64,000 bases of DNA. It comes from Streptomyces sp. SW4. GTDB taxonomy: Bacteria; Actinomycetota; Actinomycetes; Streptomycetales; Streptomycetaceae. The stretch is taken from positions 4,275,001 to 4,339,000 of the forward strand of contig QKWM01000004.1 in assembly GCA_003248315.1 (NCBI GenBank), written 5' to 3'. A program made the translations under genes and the position numbers. The notes under the pieces are model-generated. The model did not search any database, was not told the origin of the DNA, and worked only from the letters and a program-made list of their open reading frames with translations. This document shows positions 54,100 through 62,972 of the stretch, piece after piece. Each line of letters starts with the position of its first letter. Within the stretch, counting starts at the first letter, position 1.

Positions 54100-55268
54100 G
54101 TGAATGAGTCGACATTTACTCCCGGGGGTGGTCAACCAGGAACGCCGACCGGGGTCCAGGGTCCCGGGCGGTACGAGGCTGTCGGCTCCGTCGCGGTACG
54201 CACCTTCGCAGCCCACCAGAGTCCGCAGGCAACTCAGACAGCACACCAGAGCATGGATGGCCAACACGTGAACGCCATGTCCGGCGACGGAAGTGGCGCG
54301 CCCCGCAACCACTTCGCCGACTACGACGAACTGCCCGAGGGGCACTTCTACGACCCCGACGCGGAGTACGAGCCCGATCCCGAGTACGCGGCCACGCTGG
54401 CGCCCGACGCGGCCCGCCAGCGCCGTGAGCGCATCGGCCCGACCGGGCGCCCGCTGCCCTACTTCCCGATCCCGGGTCCGCTGACCGACCACGGTCCGCG
54501 AAGATCATCGCGATGTGCAACCAGAAGGGCGGCGTCGGCAAGACCACGTCCGCCATCAACCTGGGTGCCGCGCTCGCCGAGTACGGGCGCCGCGTGCTGC
54601 TCGTCGACTTCGACCCGCAGGGCGCGCTGTCGGTCGGCCTCGGCGTCAACCCGATGGAGCTCGACCTCACCGTCTACAACCTGCTCATGGAGCGGGGCAT
54701 GGCGGCCGACGAGGTGCTGCTGAAGACCGCGGTCCCCAACATGGACCTGCTGCCCAGCAACATCGACCTGTCGGCGGCCGAGGTGCAGCTGGTGAGCGAG
54801 GTCGCCCGCGAGTCCTCGCTGCAGCGCGCGCTCAAGCCGCTGCTGCCGGACTACGACTACGTCGTGATCGACTGCCAGCCGTCGCTGGGCCTGCTCACGG
54901 TCAACGCGCTGACGGCCGCGCACAAGGTGATCGTCCCGCTGGAGTGCGAGTTCTTCGCGCTGCGCGGCGTGGCGCTGCTGACCGAGACCATCGAGAAGGT
55001 CCAGGAACGGCTCAACCCGGAGCTGGAGCTCGACGGGATCCTCGCCACGATGTACGACTCGCGCACCGTGCACAGCCGCGAGGTGCTCGCGCGTGTCGTC
55101 GAGGCGTTCGACGACCACGTCTACCACACGGTCATCGGGCGCACGGTCCGCTTCCCGGAGACCACGGTCGCCGGCGAGCCGATCACCACCTACGCCTCCA
55201 ACTCCGTCGGTGCCGCCGCCTACCGCCAGCTCGCCAGGGAGGTGCTCGCCCGGTGTCACGCCGAGTGA
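54100..55268 (+). CDS. ParA/Soj-family ATPase with long N-terminal extension (one base missing near 54502)
   Basis: About 389 residues from GTG 54100. The first 130 residues are disordered and acidic (FADYDELPEGHFYDPDAEYE) and end RPLPYFPIPGPL. After one C is restored, the deviant Walker A reads AMCNQKGGVGKTTSAINLGA with the signature Lys, followed by LLVDFDPQGALSVGLG and DYVVIDCQPSLGLLTVNA. ParA ATPases dimerise on DNA with ATP and position chromosomes or protein clusters. This is not the parAB locus near oriC (no gidB or parB here). It heads an operon with a small basic protein and scpA-scpB, and so is probably part of chromosome organisation. Confidence 0.92.
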
Positions 55269-55835
55269 GTCTGCCGGGGGCCGACGAACTCTTCCGTACG
55301 ACAGGGGGAATGGGGCTGCAGTCGTCCACCCCGCGCCGCCAGGCGAACGGTGAGGCCCGGGTGCCGGCGCCGGCGGGGAGAGCGACCAGACCGCGGCCGA
55401 GGACGCGCCGCAGTCCGTGCCGGCGCAGGCCGGCGACGGCGAGGGCGCCGAACACGTCGCGGCGGCCGACGCCGAGCCGGCCGCGGCCGGCGAGTCGCGC
55501 AGCCGGGGCACGGACCGCCCGGCGCGGCGCGCCGGGGCGCGCGCGGGGGCGCAGGAAGGTTCTGCCGCGGGCGCCGCGACCGCCCAGCCCGCAAGCGCGG
55601 CCGGGCCGCCACGCGCCGGCCCAGCGGCCGGGAGCGGCACGACGAGAAGATCACGGTCTACGTCTCCGCCGAGGAGCTGATGGACCTCGAACACGCCCGC
55701 CTGGTGCTCCGGGGCGAGCACGGGCTCGCCGTCGACCGCGGCCGGATCGTCCGCGAGGCGGTCGCCGTGGTCCTCGCCGACCTGGAGACCCGCGGGGACG
55801 CCAGCATCCTCGTACGACGGCTGCGCGGGCGGTAG
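55265..55835 (+). CDS. ParA-associated protein with ribbon-helix-helix-like C-terminus (two bases missing)
   Basis: About 190 residues. The GTG at 55265 overlaps the parA stop (GTGA). The N-terminus is SLPGADELFRTTGGMGLQSS. The middle is a low-complexity Ala/Gly/Glu stretch with Arg- and Lys-rich parts (RPARKRGRAATRRPSGRERH), crossed by shifts near 55375 and 55560. The C-terminus has a compact KITVYVSAEELMDLEHARLV and VDRGRIVREAVAVVLADLE. The strand-helix-helix pattern (one beta strand, then two helices) resembles the dimeric DNA-binding fold of ParG/Arc-type partition proteins. A DNA-binding partner of the ParA ATPase is an inference. I do not recognise a named family. Confidence 0.65.
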
Positions 55836-55853
55836 CGGTAGCCTGCGGGGGCC

Positions 55854-57057
55854 ATGACCTCGAACGACACGCCCCGCCCCGCGCCGGTGCCCCGCCGGGC
55901 GCCGGCGCGCGCTGGGGCGGGGCCCGGGCACCGTCCCGCCGGGTCCGGACACCGTTCCACCGGGTGCGGACACCGTTCCACCGGGTGCGGACACCGTTCC
56001 ACCGGGTCCGCACACCGTGCCGACCGAGGCTCCCCGGGGCGTCCGGAGGCGCCGGATCCTCAGGTCCCTGGGCCGGGTCACGAGGCGGCCGCGCCGGACG
56101 TGGCCGCGCCTTCGCCGCCCACCGAGGGCCGGCAGCCGTCCGGGCGTGGCGCGGAGGCGGGGGAGACTCCGCCGGAGCCGGAGCCGGAGCCGGAGAGGGA
56201 CGGGCCGCAGGCGGACGCGGACGGCGGGGACGGTGGGTTCACGGTCCGGCTCGCCAACTTCGAGGGCCCTTCGACCTGCTGCTCCAGCTGATCTCCAAAC
56301 ACAAGCTGGACGTGACCGAGGTCGCCCTGTCCAAGGTCACCGACGAGTTCATGGCGTACATCCGCGCGCTGGGACCGGACTGGGACCTCGACGAGACGAC
56401 CGAGTTTCTCGTCGTCGCGGCGACCCTGCTCGACCTGAAGGCCGCCCGGCTGCTGCCCGCCGCCGAGGTGGAGGACGAGGCCGACCTCGCGCTGCTGGAG
56501 GCCCGCGACCTGCTGTTCGCCCGCCTGCTCCAGTACCGCGCCTACAAGCGGATCGCGGACATCTTCAGCGAGCGCCTGGACGCCGAGGCGCGCCGCCACC
56601 CCCGTACCGTCGGGCTCGAACCGCACCACGCCGAGCTGCTGCCCGAGGTCGTCATCAGCATCGGGCCCGAGGGTTTCGCCCGGCTCGCCGTGAAGGCGAT
56701 GCAGCCCAAGCCCGAGCCGCAGGTGTACGTCGAGCACATCCACGCGCCGCTGGTCAGCGTGCAGGAGCAGGCGGGGATCGTCGTCGCGCGGCTGCGCGAG
56801 CTGGGCGAGGCCAGCTTCCGGACGCTGGTCGCCGACACCGACGACACGCTGACGGTCGTGGCCCGCTTCCTGGCCCTGCTGGAGCTGTACCGGGAGAAGG
56901 CCGTCGCCCTGGACCAGGAGACCGCGCTCGGGAGCTGCTGGTGCGCTGGACCGGCGGGGACGCCGACGCCGCCCCGATGGTGACCGACGAGTTCGACCGG
57001 CCGCCCGAGCAGCCGGAGGAGCCGGGACGGCCGCGGCAGGAGGAGAGGAAGACGTGA
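55854..57057 (+). CDS. scpA: Segregation and condensation protein ScpA (two bases missing)
   Basis: About 401 residues from ATG 55854. The N-terminal 135 residues are Pro/Arg/Glu-rich and carry three copies of a 7-residue repeat. The conserved part starts at FTVRLANFEGPFDLLLQLIS (one C missing at 56268) and continues with HKLDVTEVALSKVTDEFMAY and EFLVVAATLLDLKAARLLPA, the kleisin N-terminal domain. The C-terminal winged helix has DDTLTVVARFLALLELYREK and QETALGELLVRWTGG (one G missing at 56930). ScpA is the kleisin bridge of the SMC complex and binds ScpB. Its stop overlaps the scpB start. Confidence 0.92.
55946..56008. repeat. 21-bp in-frame tandem repeat in the scpA 5' end
   Basis: Three copies (starts 55946, 55967, 55988), each coding for GHRSTG plus one variable residue. 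They fall in the disordered N-terminal extension, where length change is probably tolerated. Confidence 0.85.
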
Positions 57058-57722
57058 GCGAGGAAGTCACCGAGGCACCGGCGGACGGCCCCCGCACCGT
57101 CGCCGGCCTCGACCTGAAGCCCGCCCTGGAGGCCGTCCTGATGGTCGTGGACGAGCCGGCGACCGAGGAACTGCTCGCCAAGACGCTGCAGCGGCCCCGG
57201 CGCCAGGTCGCCGACGCCCTGCGCGAGCTGGCCGACGAGTACACCGTGCAGGGCCGCGGCTTCGAGCTGCGGCTCGTCGCCGGCGGCTGGCGTTTCTACA
57301 CCCGGCCCGCGTACGCCGCCGCCGTCGAGAACTTCGTCCTGGACGGCCAGCAGGCCCGGCTCACCCAGGCCGCGCTGGAGACCCTCGCCGTGGTCGCCTA
57401 CCGCCAGCCGGTCAGCCGCAGCCGCGTCTCGGCCGTGCGCGGGGTGAACTGCGACGGCGTGATGCGCACCCTCCTGCAGCGGGGTCTGATCGAGGAGGCG
57501 GGCACGGAACCCGAAACAGGTGCGATCCTGTACAGGACGACGAACTACTTCCTGGAGCGGATGGGCCTGCGCGGTCTGGACGAGCTCCCGGAGCTCGCGC
57601 CCTTCCTCCCGGAGGCGGAGGCGATCGAGGCCGAGACCCAGGAAGGCGTGCCGTCGTTCGATCCGGACGCCCCGGACCCGGACGACGGTCCCACGATCAA
57701 CACGACGACGACGGAACTTTGA
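57054..57722 (+). CDS. scpB: Segregation and condensation protein ScpB
   Basis: 222 residues from GTG 57054 (GTGA overlap with scpA); intact. Two winged-helix domains: LKPALEAVLMVVDEPATEEL, ELADEYTVQGRGFELRLVAG, RLTQAALETLAVVAYRQPVS and SAVRGVNCDGVMRTLLQRGL, with FLERMGLRGLDELPELAPFL near the end and an acidic tail. ScpB dimers bind ScpA and support SMC loading for chromosome compaction. The downstream pseudouridine synthase gene overlaps by one base, the common scpA-scpB-rluB arrangement. Confidence 0.95.
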   Translation: MSEEVTEAPADGPRTVAGLDLKPALEAVLMVVDEPATEELLAKTLQRPRRQVADALRELADEYTVQGRGFELRLVAGGWRFYTRPAYAAAVENFVLDGQQARLTQAALETLAVVAYRQPVSRSRVSAVRGVNCDGVMRTLLQRGLIEEAGTEPETGAILYRTTNYFLERMGLRGLDELPELAPFLPEAEAIEAETQEGVPSFDPDAPDPDDGPTINTTTTEL

Positions 57723-58792
57723 TGCGAAGCAGCGGCAGCGGCAAGAGCGGCGGGCGCGGTAACTACCGCGGTGCCGGCAACAACAGGGACCAGAAGCAGG
57801 GCGGCCAGGGCCGTCCCGCAAGCCCCGCCCGAGGAGCGCCGCTACGACGTGGGCCCCGGGGCGACGAAGGACGGCCCCAAGGCCGGGCGTGGCGGCGCGG
57901 CCCGCGGCGGTGCCAAGGGCGGGCCGAAGAAGTCCCAGCAGGGCGGCGGGCGCGGCCGTACGGCCCCGGCCCGGTCCCGGGAGTTCGAGACGAGGGTCGA
58001 GGAGCGCAACCGCGAGCGGTACGCGGGCAAGAAGGAGGTCAGGCTCCCCAAGACCTTCCCGGGTGCCGAGCAGGAGGGCGAGCGGCTGCAGAAGGTGCTC
58101 GCGCGGGCCGGCTACGGCTCCAGGCGGGCCTGCGAGGAGCTGATCGACCAGGCGCGCGTCGAGGTCAACGGCGAGATCGTCACCGAGCAGGGCAAGCGGG
58201 TCGACCCGGAGAAGGACGAGGTCAAGGTCGACGGCCTGACCGTCGCGACCCAGTCGTACCAGTTCTTCTCGCTGAACAAGCCGCCGGTGTCGTCTCCACC
58301 ATGGAGGACCCGGAGGGCCGGCAGTGCCTCGGTGACTACGTCACCAACCGGGAGACCCGCCTCTTCCACGTCGGCCGGCTCGACACCGAGACCGAGGGCG
58401 TCATCCTGCTCACCAATCACGGCGAGCTGGCGCACCGCCTGACCCACCCCAAGTACGGCGTGAAGAAGACCTACCTCGCGCACATCGTCGGCCCGATCCC
58501 GCGCGACCTCGGCAAGCGCCTGAAGGACGGCATCCAGCTGGAGGACGGCTACGCACGCGCCGACCACTTCCGGGTCGTGGAGCAGACCGGCAAGAACTAC
58601 CTGGTCGAGGTCACCCTGCACGAGGGCCGCAAGCACATCGTCCGCCGGATGCTGGCCGAGGCCGGCTTCCCGGTCGACAAGCTCGTGCGGACGGCCTTCG
58701 GCCCGATCACGCTGGGCGACCAGAAGTCGGGCTGGCTGCGCCGCCTGTCGAACACGGAGGTCGGCATGCTGATGAAGGAGGTCGACCTCTAG
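57722..58792 (+). CDS. RsuA/RluB-family rRNA pseudouridine synthase (three bases missing)
   Basis: About 357 residues from ATG 57722. A basic, Gly/Arg/Lys-rich disordered N-terminus of about 110 residues (SGKSGGRGNYRGAGNNRDQ) has two lost bases between 57805 and 57830. An S4 domain follows (ERLQKVLARAGYGSRRACEE, VNGEIVTEQGKRVDPEKDEV), then the catalytic domain: SLNKPPGVVSTMEDPEG (one G missing at 58292), FHVGRLDTETEGVILLTNHG with the catalytic Asp, KTYLAHIVGPIP and HEGRKHIVRRMLAEAG. It isomerises uridine in rRNA, probably 23S as RluB does. Confidence 0.92.
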   Translation: MRSSGSGKSGGRGNYRGAGNNRDQKQGGQGRPASPARGAPLRRGPRGDEGRPQGRAWRRGPRRCQGRAEEVPAGRRARPYGPGPVPGVRDEGRGAQPRAVRGQEGGQAPQDLPGCRAGGRAAAEGARAGRLRLQAGLRGADRPGARRGQRRDRHRAGQAGRPGEGRGQGRRPDRRDPVVPVLLAEQAAGVVSTMEDPEGRQCLGDYVTNRETRLFHVGRLDTETEGVILLTNHGELAHRLTHPKYGVKKTYLAHIVGPIPRDLGKRLKDGIQLEDGYARADHFRVVEQTGKNYLVEVTLHEGRKHIVRRMLAEAGFPVDKLVRTAFGPITLGDQKSGWLRRLSNTEVGMLMKEVDL

Positions 58793-58892
58793 ACACGCCC
58801 GTCCCGGCCGGTCGGACGCGCCCGTCCGCCACGAGGTGCGCGTCCCCGTCCGCCACGGGGTGCGCGTCCCGGTCCGCCCGGGAGGGTTGTCC

Positions 58893-58946
58893 CGACCGGC
58901 CACCCCCTTTTATAGTCGTACTGACTATTAAGGGGGTGGCCGGTCG
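58893..58946 (+). promoter_or_regulatory. 54-bp inverted repeat with NrtR-like operator over the ribosome site and start codon
   Basis: CGACCGGCCACCCCCTT (58893-58909) is the exact complement of AAGGGGGTGGCCGGTCG (58930-58946). Between them ATAGT-CGTACTG-ACTAT (58912-58928) is a smaller palindrome with NrtR-like AGTC/GACT halves. The right arm contains the ribosome site (AGGGGGTGG) and ends on the first base of the GTG start. As DNA it may bind the Nudix regulator. As RNA it would hide the ribosome site in a 17-bp stem. Confidence 0.7.
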
Positions 58947-59665
58947 TGCACGGCTACGACAAGCGGGCCTACGAGCCCTTCGCGGTCACCGTCGACCTCG
59001 CGGTGTTCACGGTGCGCGCGGACGCGCTGCACGTCCTGCTCGTCGAGCGTGGACAGGACCCGTACGCCGGCCGCTGGGCGCTGCCCGGCGGCTTCCTGCT
59101 GCCGCGGGAGTCGGCCGAGACGGCCGCCCGGCGCGAGCTGGCCGAGGAGACCGGCCTCGCGGACGTGACCGGACTCCACCTGGAGCAGCTGCGGACCTAC
59201 AGCGAACCGGACCGCGACCCCCGGATGCGGGTCGTGTCAGTCGCCTTCGCCGCGCTGCTGCCGGACCCGCCCGAGCCGCACCCGGGCACCGACGCCGCCG
59301 AGGCCCGCTGGGTGCCGTACGACCGTGCCGGCGGCCTCGCCTTCGACCACGACCGGATCCTGGCGGACGCGCGGGAGCGGGTGGGCGCCAAGCTGGAGTA
59401 CACCTGCCTGGCCACCGCCTTCTGCCCGGCCGAGTTCACGCTGGGGGAGCTCCAGCGGGTCTACGAGACCGTGTGGGGCACCTCGCTGGACCGGCCGAAC
59501 TTCCGGCGCAAGGTCCTCGCCACCCCCGGCTTCGTCGAACCCGTCCCCGGCGCCGCGCGCCTGACCGGCGGCCGGGGCAAACCCGCCGCCCTGTACCGCG
59601 CCGGTCCCGCCACCGCCCTGCACCCGCCCCTGCTCCGACCGTCCCGGGAAGGACGCCCCGCATGA
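58946..59665 (+). CDS. NrtR-like Nudix regulator or Nudix hydrolase
   Basis: 239 residues from GTG 58946, intact. The N-terminal Nudix domain (FAVTVDLAVFTVRADALHVL, LVERGQDPYAGRWALPGGFL) has a canonical Nudix box with all catalytic Glu (PRESAETAARRELAEETGL). The C-terminal 70 residues look like the winged-helix part of NrtR (AEFTLGELQRVYETVWGTSL, NFRRKVLATPGFVEP). NrtR proteins bind ADP-ribose in the Nudix pocket and repress NAD-related genes. The adjacent ADP-ribosylglycohydrolase gene (4-bp overlap) and the upstream palindrome support a regulator, but intact Nudix residues leave hydrolase activity possible. Confidence 0.87.
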   Translation: MHGYDKRAYEPFAVTVDLAVFTVRADALHVLLVERGQDPYAGRWALPGGFLLPRESAETAARRELAEETGLADVTGLHLEQLRTYSEPDRDPRMRVVSVAFAALLPDPPEPHPGTDAAEARWVPYDRAGGLAFDHDRILADARERVGAKLEYTCLATAFCPAEFTLGELQRVYETVWGTSLDRPNFRRKVLATPGFVEPVPGAARLTGGRGKPAALYRAGPATALHPPLLRPSREGRPA

Positions 59666-60686
59666 CCGCGACCACCGTCACCAAGCGCGCCGCCACCGGA
59701 GCCCTCACCGGCCTCGCCCTCGGGGACGCCCTGGGCCTCCCGACCGAGTTCGACGACGTCCCGGCCATCCTCGCCCGGCGCGGCCCGTGGCGGGAGGCGG
59801 AACTGCCCCGGCCCGCGTTCGTCACCGACGACACGCAGATGACGCTGGCCCTGGGCCGGGGCTGCGCACGGCCTCGGAGCACGGGCCCCTCACCCCCGAC
59901 GGCATGGCCGCCGCCGTACGGCGCGAGTTCATCGCCTGGAACCGCTCCCCGGAGAACAACCGGGCCCCGGGCAACACCTGCCTGCGCGCCTGCGACCTGC
60001 TGGAGCGCGCCGACCGCCCCTGGCAGGACGCCTCCCAGACCGGCTCCAAGGGCTGCGGCGCCAACATGCGCGTCGCACCGGTCGGACTCGCCCCCGGCCT
60101 CGACGACGAACAGCGCGCGGGCGCCGCCCAGTTGCAGTCCGCGCTCACCCACGGCCACCCCACCGCGCTCGCCGCCTCCGACCTGACCGCGCACGCCGTC
60201 CGGCTGCTCGCCGAGGGCGCCGACCCGACCGGCCTGGTCGGCCGTCTGCGCTCGTACGCCTATGACAACCGCACCCGCTACCACGAGCGCTGGCTCGGCG
60301 ACCTGTGGACCCGCGCCCAGGACCCCACCCCGGAGCACTTCATCGCCCGCGGCTGGGACGAGTGCCTGGCCGTGCTCGACCGCCTCCAGCACGCCGTGCG
60401 CACCGTCTCCCCCGAGACCGACCCCTGCCTGGCCACCGGCGAGGGCTGGATCGCCGAGGAGGCCCTCGCCACCGGGCTGCTCTGCTTCCTGCTCTTCGTC
60501 GACGAACCGCTCACCGCCCTGCGCCGCGCCGCCTGCACCTCCGGCGACTCCGACTCCATCGCCTGCCTCGCCGGCGCCTTCGCCGGCGCCCACCTGGGCA
60601 GCGAGGCCTGGCCGGCCGAGTGGGCCGACCGCATCGAGTACCGGACCGAGCTGCTGGCCCTGGGAGCACTCTGGGACGGTCACTGA
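59662..60686 (+). CDS. ADP-ribosylglycohydrolase family protein (one base missing near 59865)
   Basis: About 341 residues from ATG 59662 (ATGA overlap with the Nudix gene). All-helical ARH fold: AATGALTGLALGDALGLPTE, FVTDDTQMTLALGRG (one G missing right after), SKGCGANMRVAPVGLAPGL, and the second metal site CTSGDSDSIACLAGAFAGAH. The two di-acid motifs (TDDT and GDSDS) bind two magnesium ions. The enzyme removes ADP-ribose from proteins or cleaves ADP-ribosylated small molecules in the cytoplasm. Released ADP-ribose could be the ligand of the upstream Nudix regulator, making a feedback pair. Confidence 0.92.
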
Positions 60687-60771
60687 CCGTGCCGACGGGC
60701 CGCCGCGGCACGGACGGGGACCGGGCCTTACGAGGGTCTCCGGTCGCGCGGCCGGAGCGTACGTGCGTCCC

Positions 60772-61203
60772 TCACGTCAGGCGGACCGAGTCTCCCTCGA
60801 CCGAGATCTCCTCCGCGGGCAGCGGCCGGGTGGCCGGTCCCTGCTCCACCGCGCCGTCGGTGATGCCGAACCTGCTGCCGTGGCAGGCGCAGTTGATCGT
60901 GCCGCCCGAGACGTCGGCCACGATGCAGCCCTGGTGGGTGCAGACGGCCGAGAAGGCCTTGAAGTCACCCCGCTCCGGCTGGGTCACCACCACCTTCTCG
61001 TCCTTGAAGACCGTGCCGCCGCCGACCGGGATGTCGGCGGTCCTCGCCAGTTCCCGCGGGGCGCTCTCCCGCGGTGCGGTCGGGCTCGCGGCCGGGGTGT
61101 CGCGCTCGCCGCCGCCGTCACCGCCGCCGTCGCCGCAGCCCGCGGCGAGCGCCGCCGCGCCCGTCGTAAGGAGAACCGTCCGGCGCGTCGCGCTGTGGGT
61201 CAT
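60772..61203 (-). CDS. Rieske [2Fe-2S] lipoprotein, Tat-type signal
   Basis: 143 residues from ATG 61203. The signal peptide has a twin arginine (TRRTVLLTTGAAALAAGC) and ends in a lipobox LAAGC, so the protein is probably exported folded by Tat and lipid-anchored at Cys. A Gly/Pro linker follows. The Rieske fold has SAVCTHQGCIVADV and INCACHGSRFGITDG, giving both Cys-His pairs for the cluster and the disulfide Cys. DIPVGGGTVF is the family N-terminal strand. It carries electrons on the outer face of the membrane. No cytochrome partner is encoded nearby. Confidence 0.93.
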   Translation of the reverse strand: MTHSATRRTVLLTTGAAALAAGCGDGGGDGGGERDTPAASPTAPRESAPRELARTADIPVGGGTVFKDEKVVVTQPERGDFKAFSAVCTHQGCIVADVSGGTINCACHGSRFGITDGAVEQGPATRPLPAEEISVEGDSVRLT

Positions 61204-61416
61204 GTCGTCGCTCCGTGGGGGAGAGGGGATGCCGACCGGGTGTGCATCGTGACACCCGGGGCGACGAAGAGGAAGCAACCGGGAGAAACACGTACATCGC
61301 GCCCATGGCGTGCCGTCCGGGGCCCGTCTCAGAGACCGGGCGCCGCGCACCCGCCCGGCCCGGGCTGACTACGCTGGACACACCAACAGCTACGCACGTC
61401 AGCAAGGAGCAACGCC

Positions 61417-61779
61417 GTGGCGGTACGAGCGGTGCGCGGCGCCGTCCAGCTCGAGCGGGACGACGCCGGCCACATGGACGAGCAGGTCGCGGCCCTGCTC
61501 ACCGCCATGCTGGAGCGCAACGGCCTGACCGGCGACGACCTGATCAGCATCTGGTTCACCGCCACGCCCGATCTGCACAGCGACTTCCCGGCCGCCGCGG
61601 CCCGCGGCCTCGGACTCACCGACGTCCCGCTGATCTGCGCCCAGGAACTGGACGTCGAGGGCGCCATGCCGCGTGTCGTCCGGGTGCTCGCCCACGTCGA
61701 GTCCGACAAGCCCCGCTCCGACATCGCCCACGTCTACCTCGGCGCCGCCGCGGCCCTGCGCAAGGACATCGCCCAGTGA
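61417..61779 (+). CDS. aroH: Chorismate mutase, AroH type
   Basis: 120 residues from GTG 61417, with AAGGAG upstream; intact. AroH-type trimeric fold: AVRAVRGAVQLERDDAGHMD, with Arg in the active-site block, SIWFTATPDLHSDFPAAAAR, PLICAQELDVEGAMPRVVRV and HVYLGAAAALRKDI. It converts chorismate to prephenate, the first step toward Phe and Tyr. It overlaps tyrA (GTGA), which uses the product, so this is a two-gene tyrosine pathway unit. Confidence 0.95.
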   Translation: MAVRAVRGAVQLERDDAGHMDEQVAALLTAMLERNGLTGDDLISIWFTATPDLHSDFPAAAARGLGLTDVPLICAQELDVEGAMPRVVRVLAHVESDKPRSDIAHVYLGAAAALRKDIAQ

Positions 61780-62859
61780 GAACCGCACTCGTCATCGGCA
61801 CCGGCCTCATCGGCACCTCCGCCGCCCTGGCCCTGACCCGCAGAGGCGTCACCGTCCACCTCGCCGACCCCGACGCCGAGCAGGCCCGCACCGCCGCCGC
61901 GCTCGGCGCCGGCACCGACGAGGCCCCCGGCGGCCCCGTCGACCTGGCGATCGTCGCCGCCCGCCCGCCCACGTCGCCGAGGTCCTCGCCGACGCGCTGG
62001 ACCGGGGCCTGGCCCGCGGCTACGTCGACGTGGCCAGCGTCAAGGGCGGCCCGCGCCGGGAACTGGAGGCACGCGGACTCGACCTCTCCTCGTACATCGG
62101 CACCCACCCGATGTCCGGCCGCGAGAAGTCCGGCCCGCTGGCCGCCACCGCCGACCTCTTCGAGGGCCGCCCCTGGGTGCTGACCCCGACCCGCGACACC
62201 GACACCGAGGTGCTCAACCTCGCCCTGGAGCTGGTCTCCCACTGCCGCGCCGTGCCGGTCGTCATGGACGCCGACGCCCACGACCGGGCCGTCGCCCTCG
62301 TCTCCCACATGCCCCACCTGGTCTCCAGCATGGTCGCCGCCCGCCTGGAGCACGCCGAGGAGGCCGCCGTACGGCTGTGCGGGCAGGGCATCCGCGACGT
62401 GACGCGGATCGCCGCCTCCGACCCCCGGATGTGGATCGACATCCTCTCCGCCAACCCGGGCCCGGTCGCCGACCTGCTCACCGACGTCGCCGCCGACCTG
62501 GAGGAGACCGTGCGGGCCCTGCGCGCGCTGGAGTCCGCGGACGGGGACAAGCGCAGCGAGGGCGCCGCCGGCATCGAGGACGTACTGCGCCGGGGCAACG
62601 CCGGCCAGGTCCGGGTCCCCGGCAAGCACGGCAGCGCCCCCGGGCCTACGAGACGGTGGCCGTCCTCATCGACGACCAGCCCGGACAGCTCGCCCGCATC
62701 TTCGCGGACGCGGGCCGGGCCGGCGTCAACATCGAGGACGTCCGGATCGAGCACGCGACCGGTCAGCAGGCCGGTCTGGTGCAGCTGATGGTCGAGCCGC
62801 AGGCCGCGCCCGTGCTGACGGCGGCCCTCCGCGAGAGGGGCTGGGCGATCCGCCGGTGA
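61776..62859 (+). CDS. tyrA: Prephenate dehydrogenase with ACT-like C-terminus (two bases missing)
   Basis: About 361 residues from GTG 61776. N-terminal NAD-binding motif ALVIGTGLIGTSAALALTRR; DVASVKGGPRRELEARG; the catalytic-site blocks YIGTHPMSGREKSGPLAATA and HDRAVALVSHMPHLVSSMVA; and FRDVTRIAASDP-like IRDVTRIAASDPRMWIDIL. The C-terminal ACT domain reads YETVAVLIDDQPGQLARIFA and GVNIEDVRIEH, giving feedback control by tyrosine. Bases are missing near 61970 (CCC) and 62642 (C5 run). It makes 4-hydroxyphenylpyruvate (or arogenate-derived Tyr). Confidence 0.93.
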
Positions 62860-62972
62860 CGCCCGGCGGCCGTCCGGCTGTCCGAGGGGCCCCGGGGAGC
62901 CAGTAACCTGGTGCGGGGCGCGTTCGTGTCCCGCTCACCACCCACCACACCGCACCAGGAAGGTGTCCCCCC

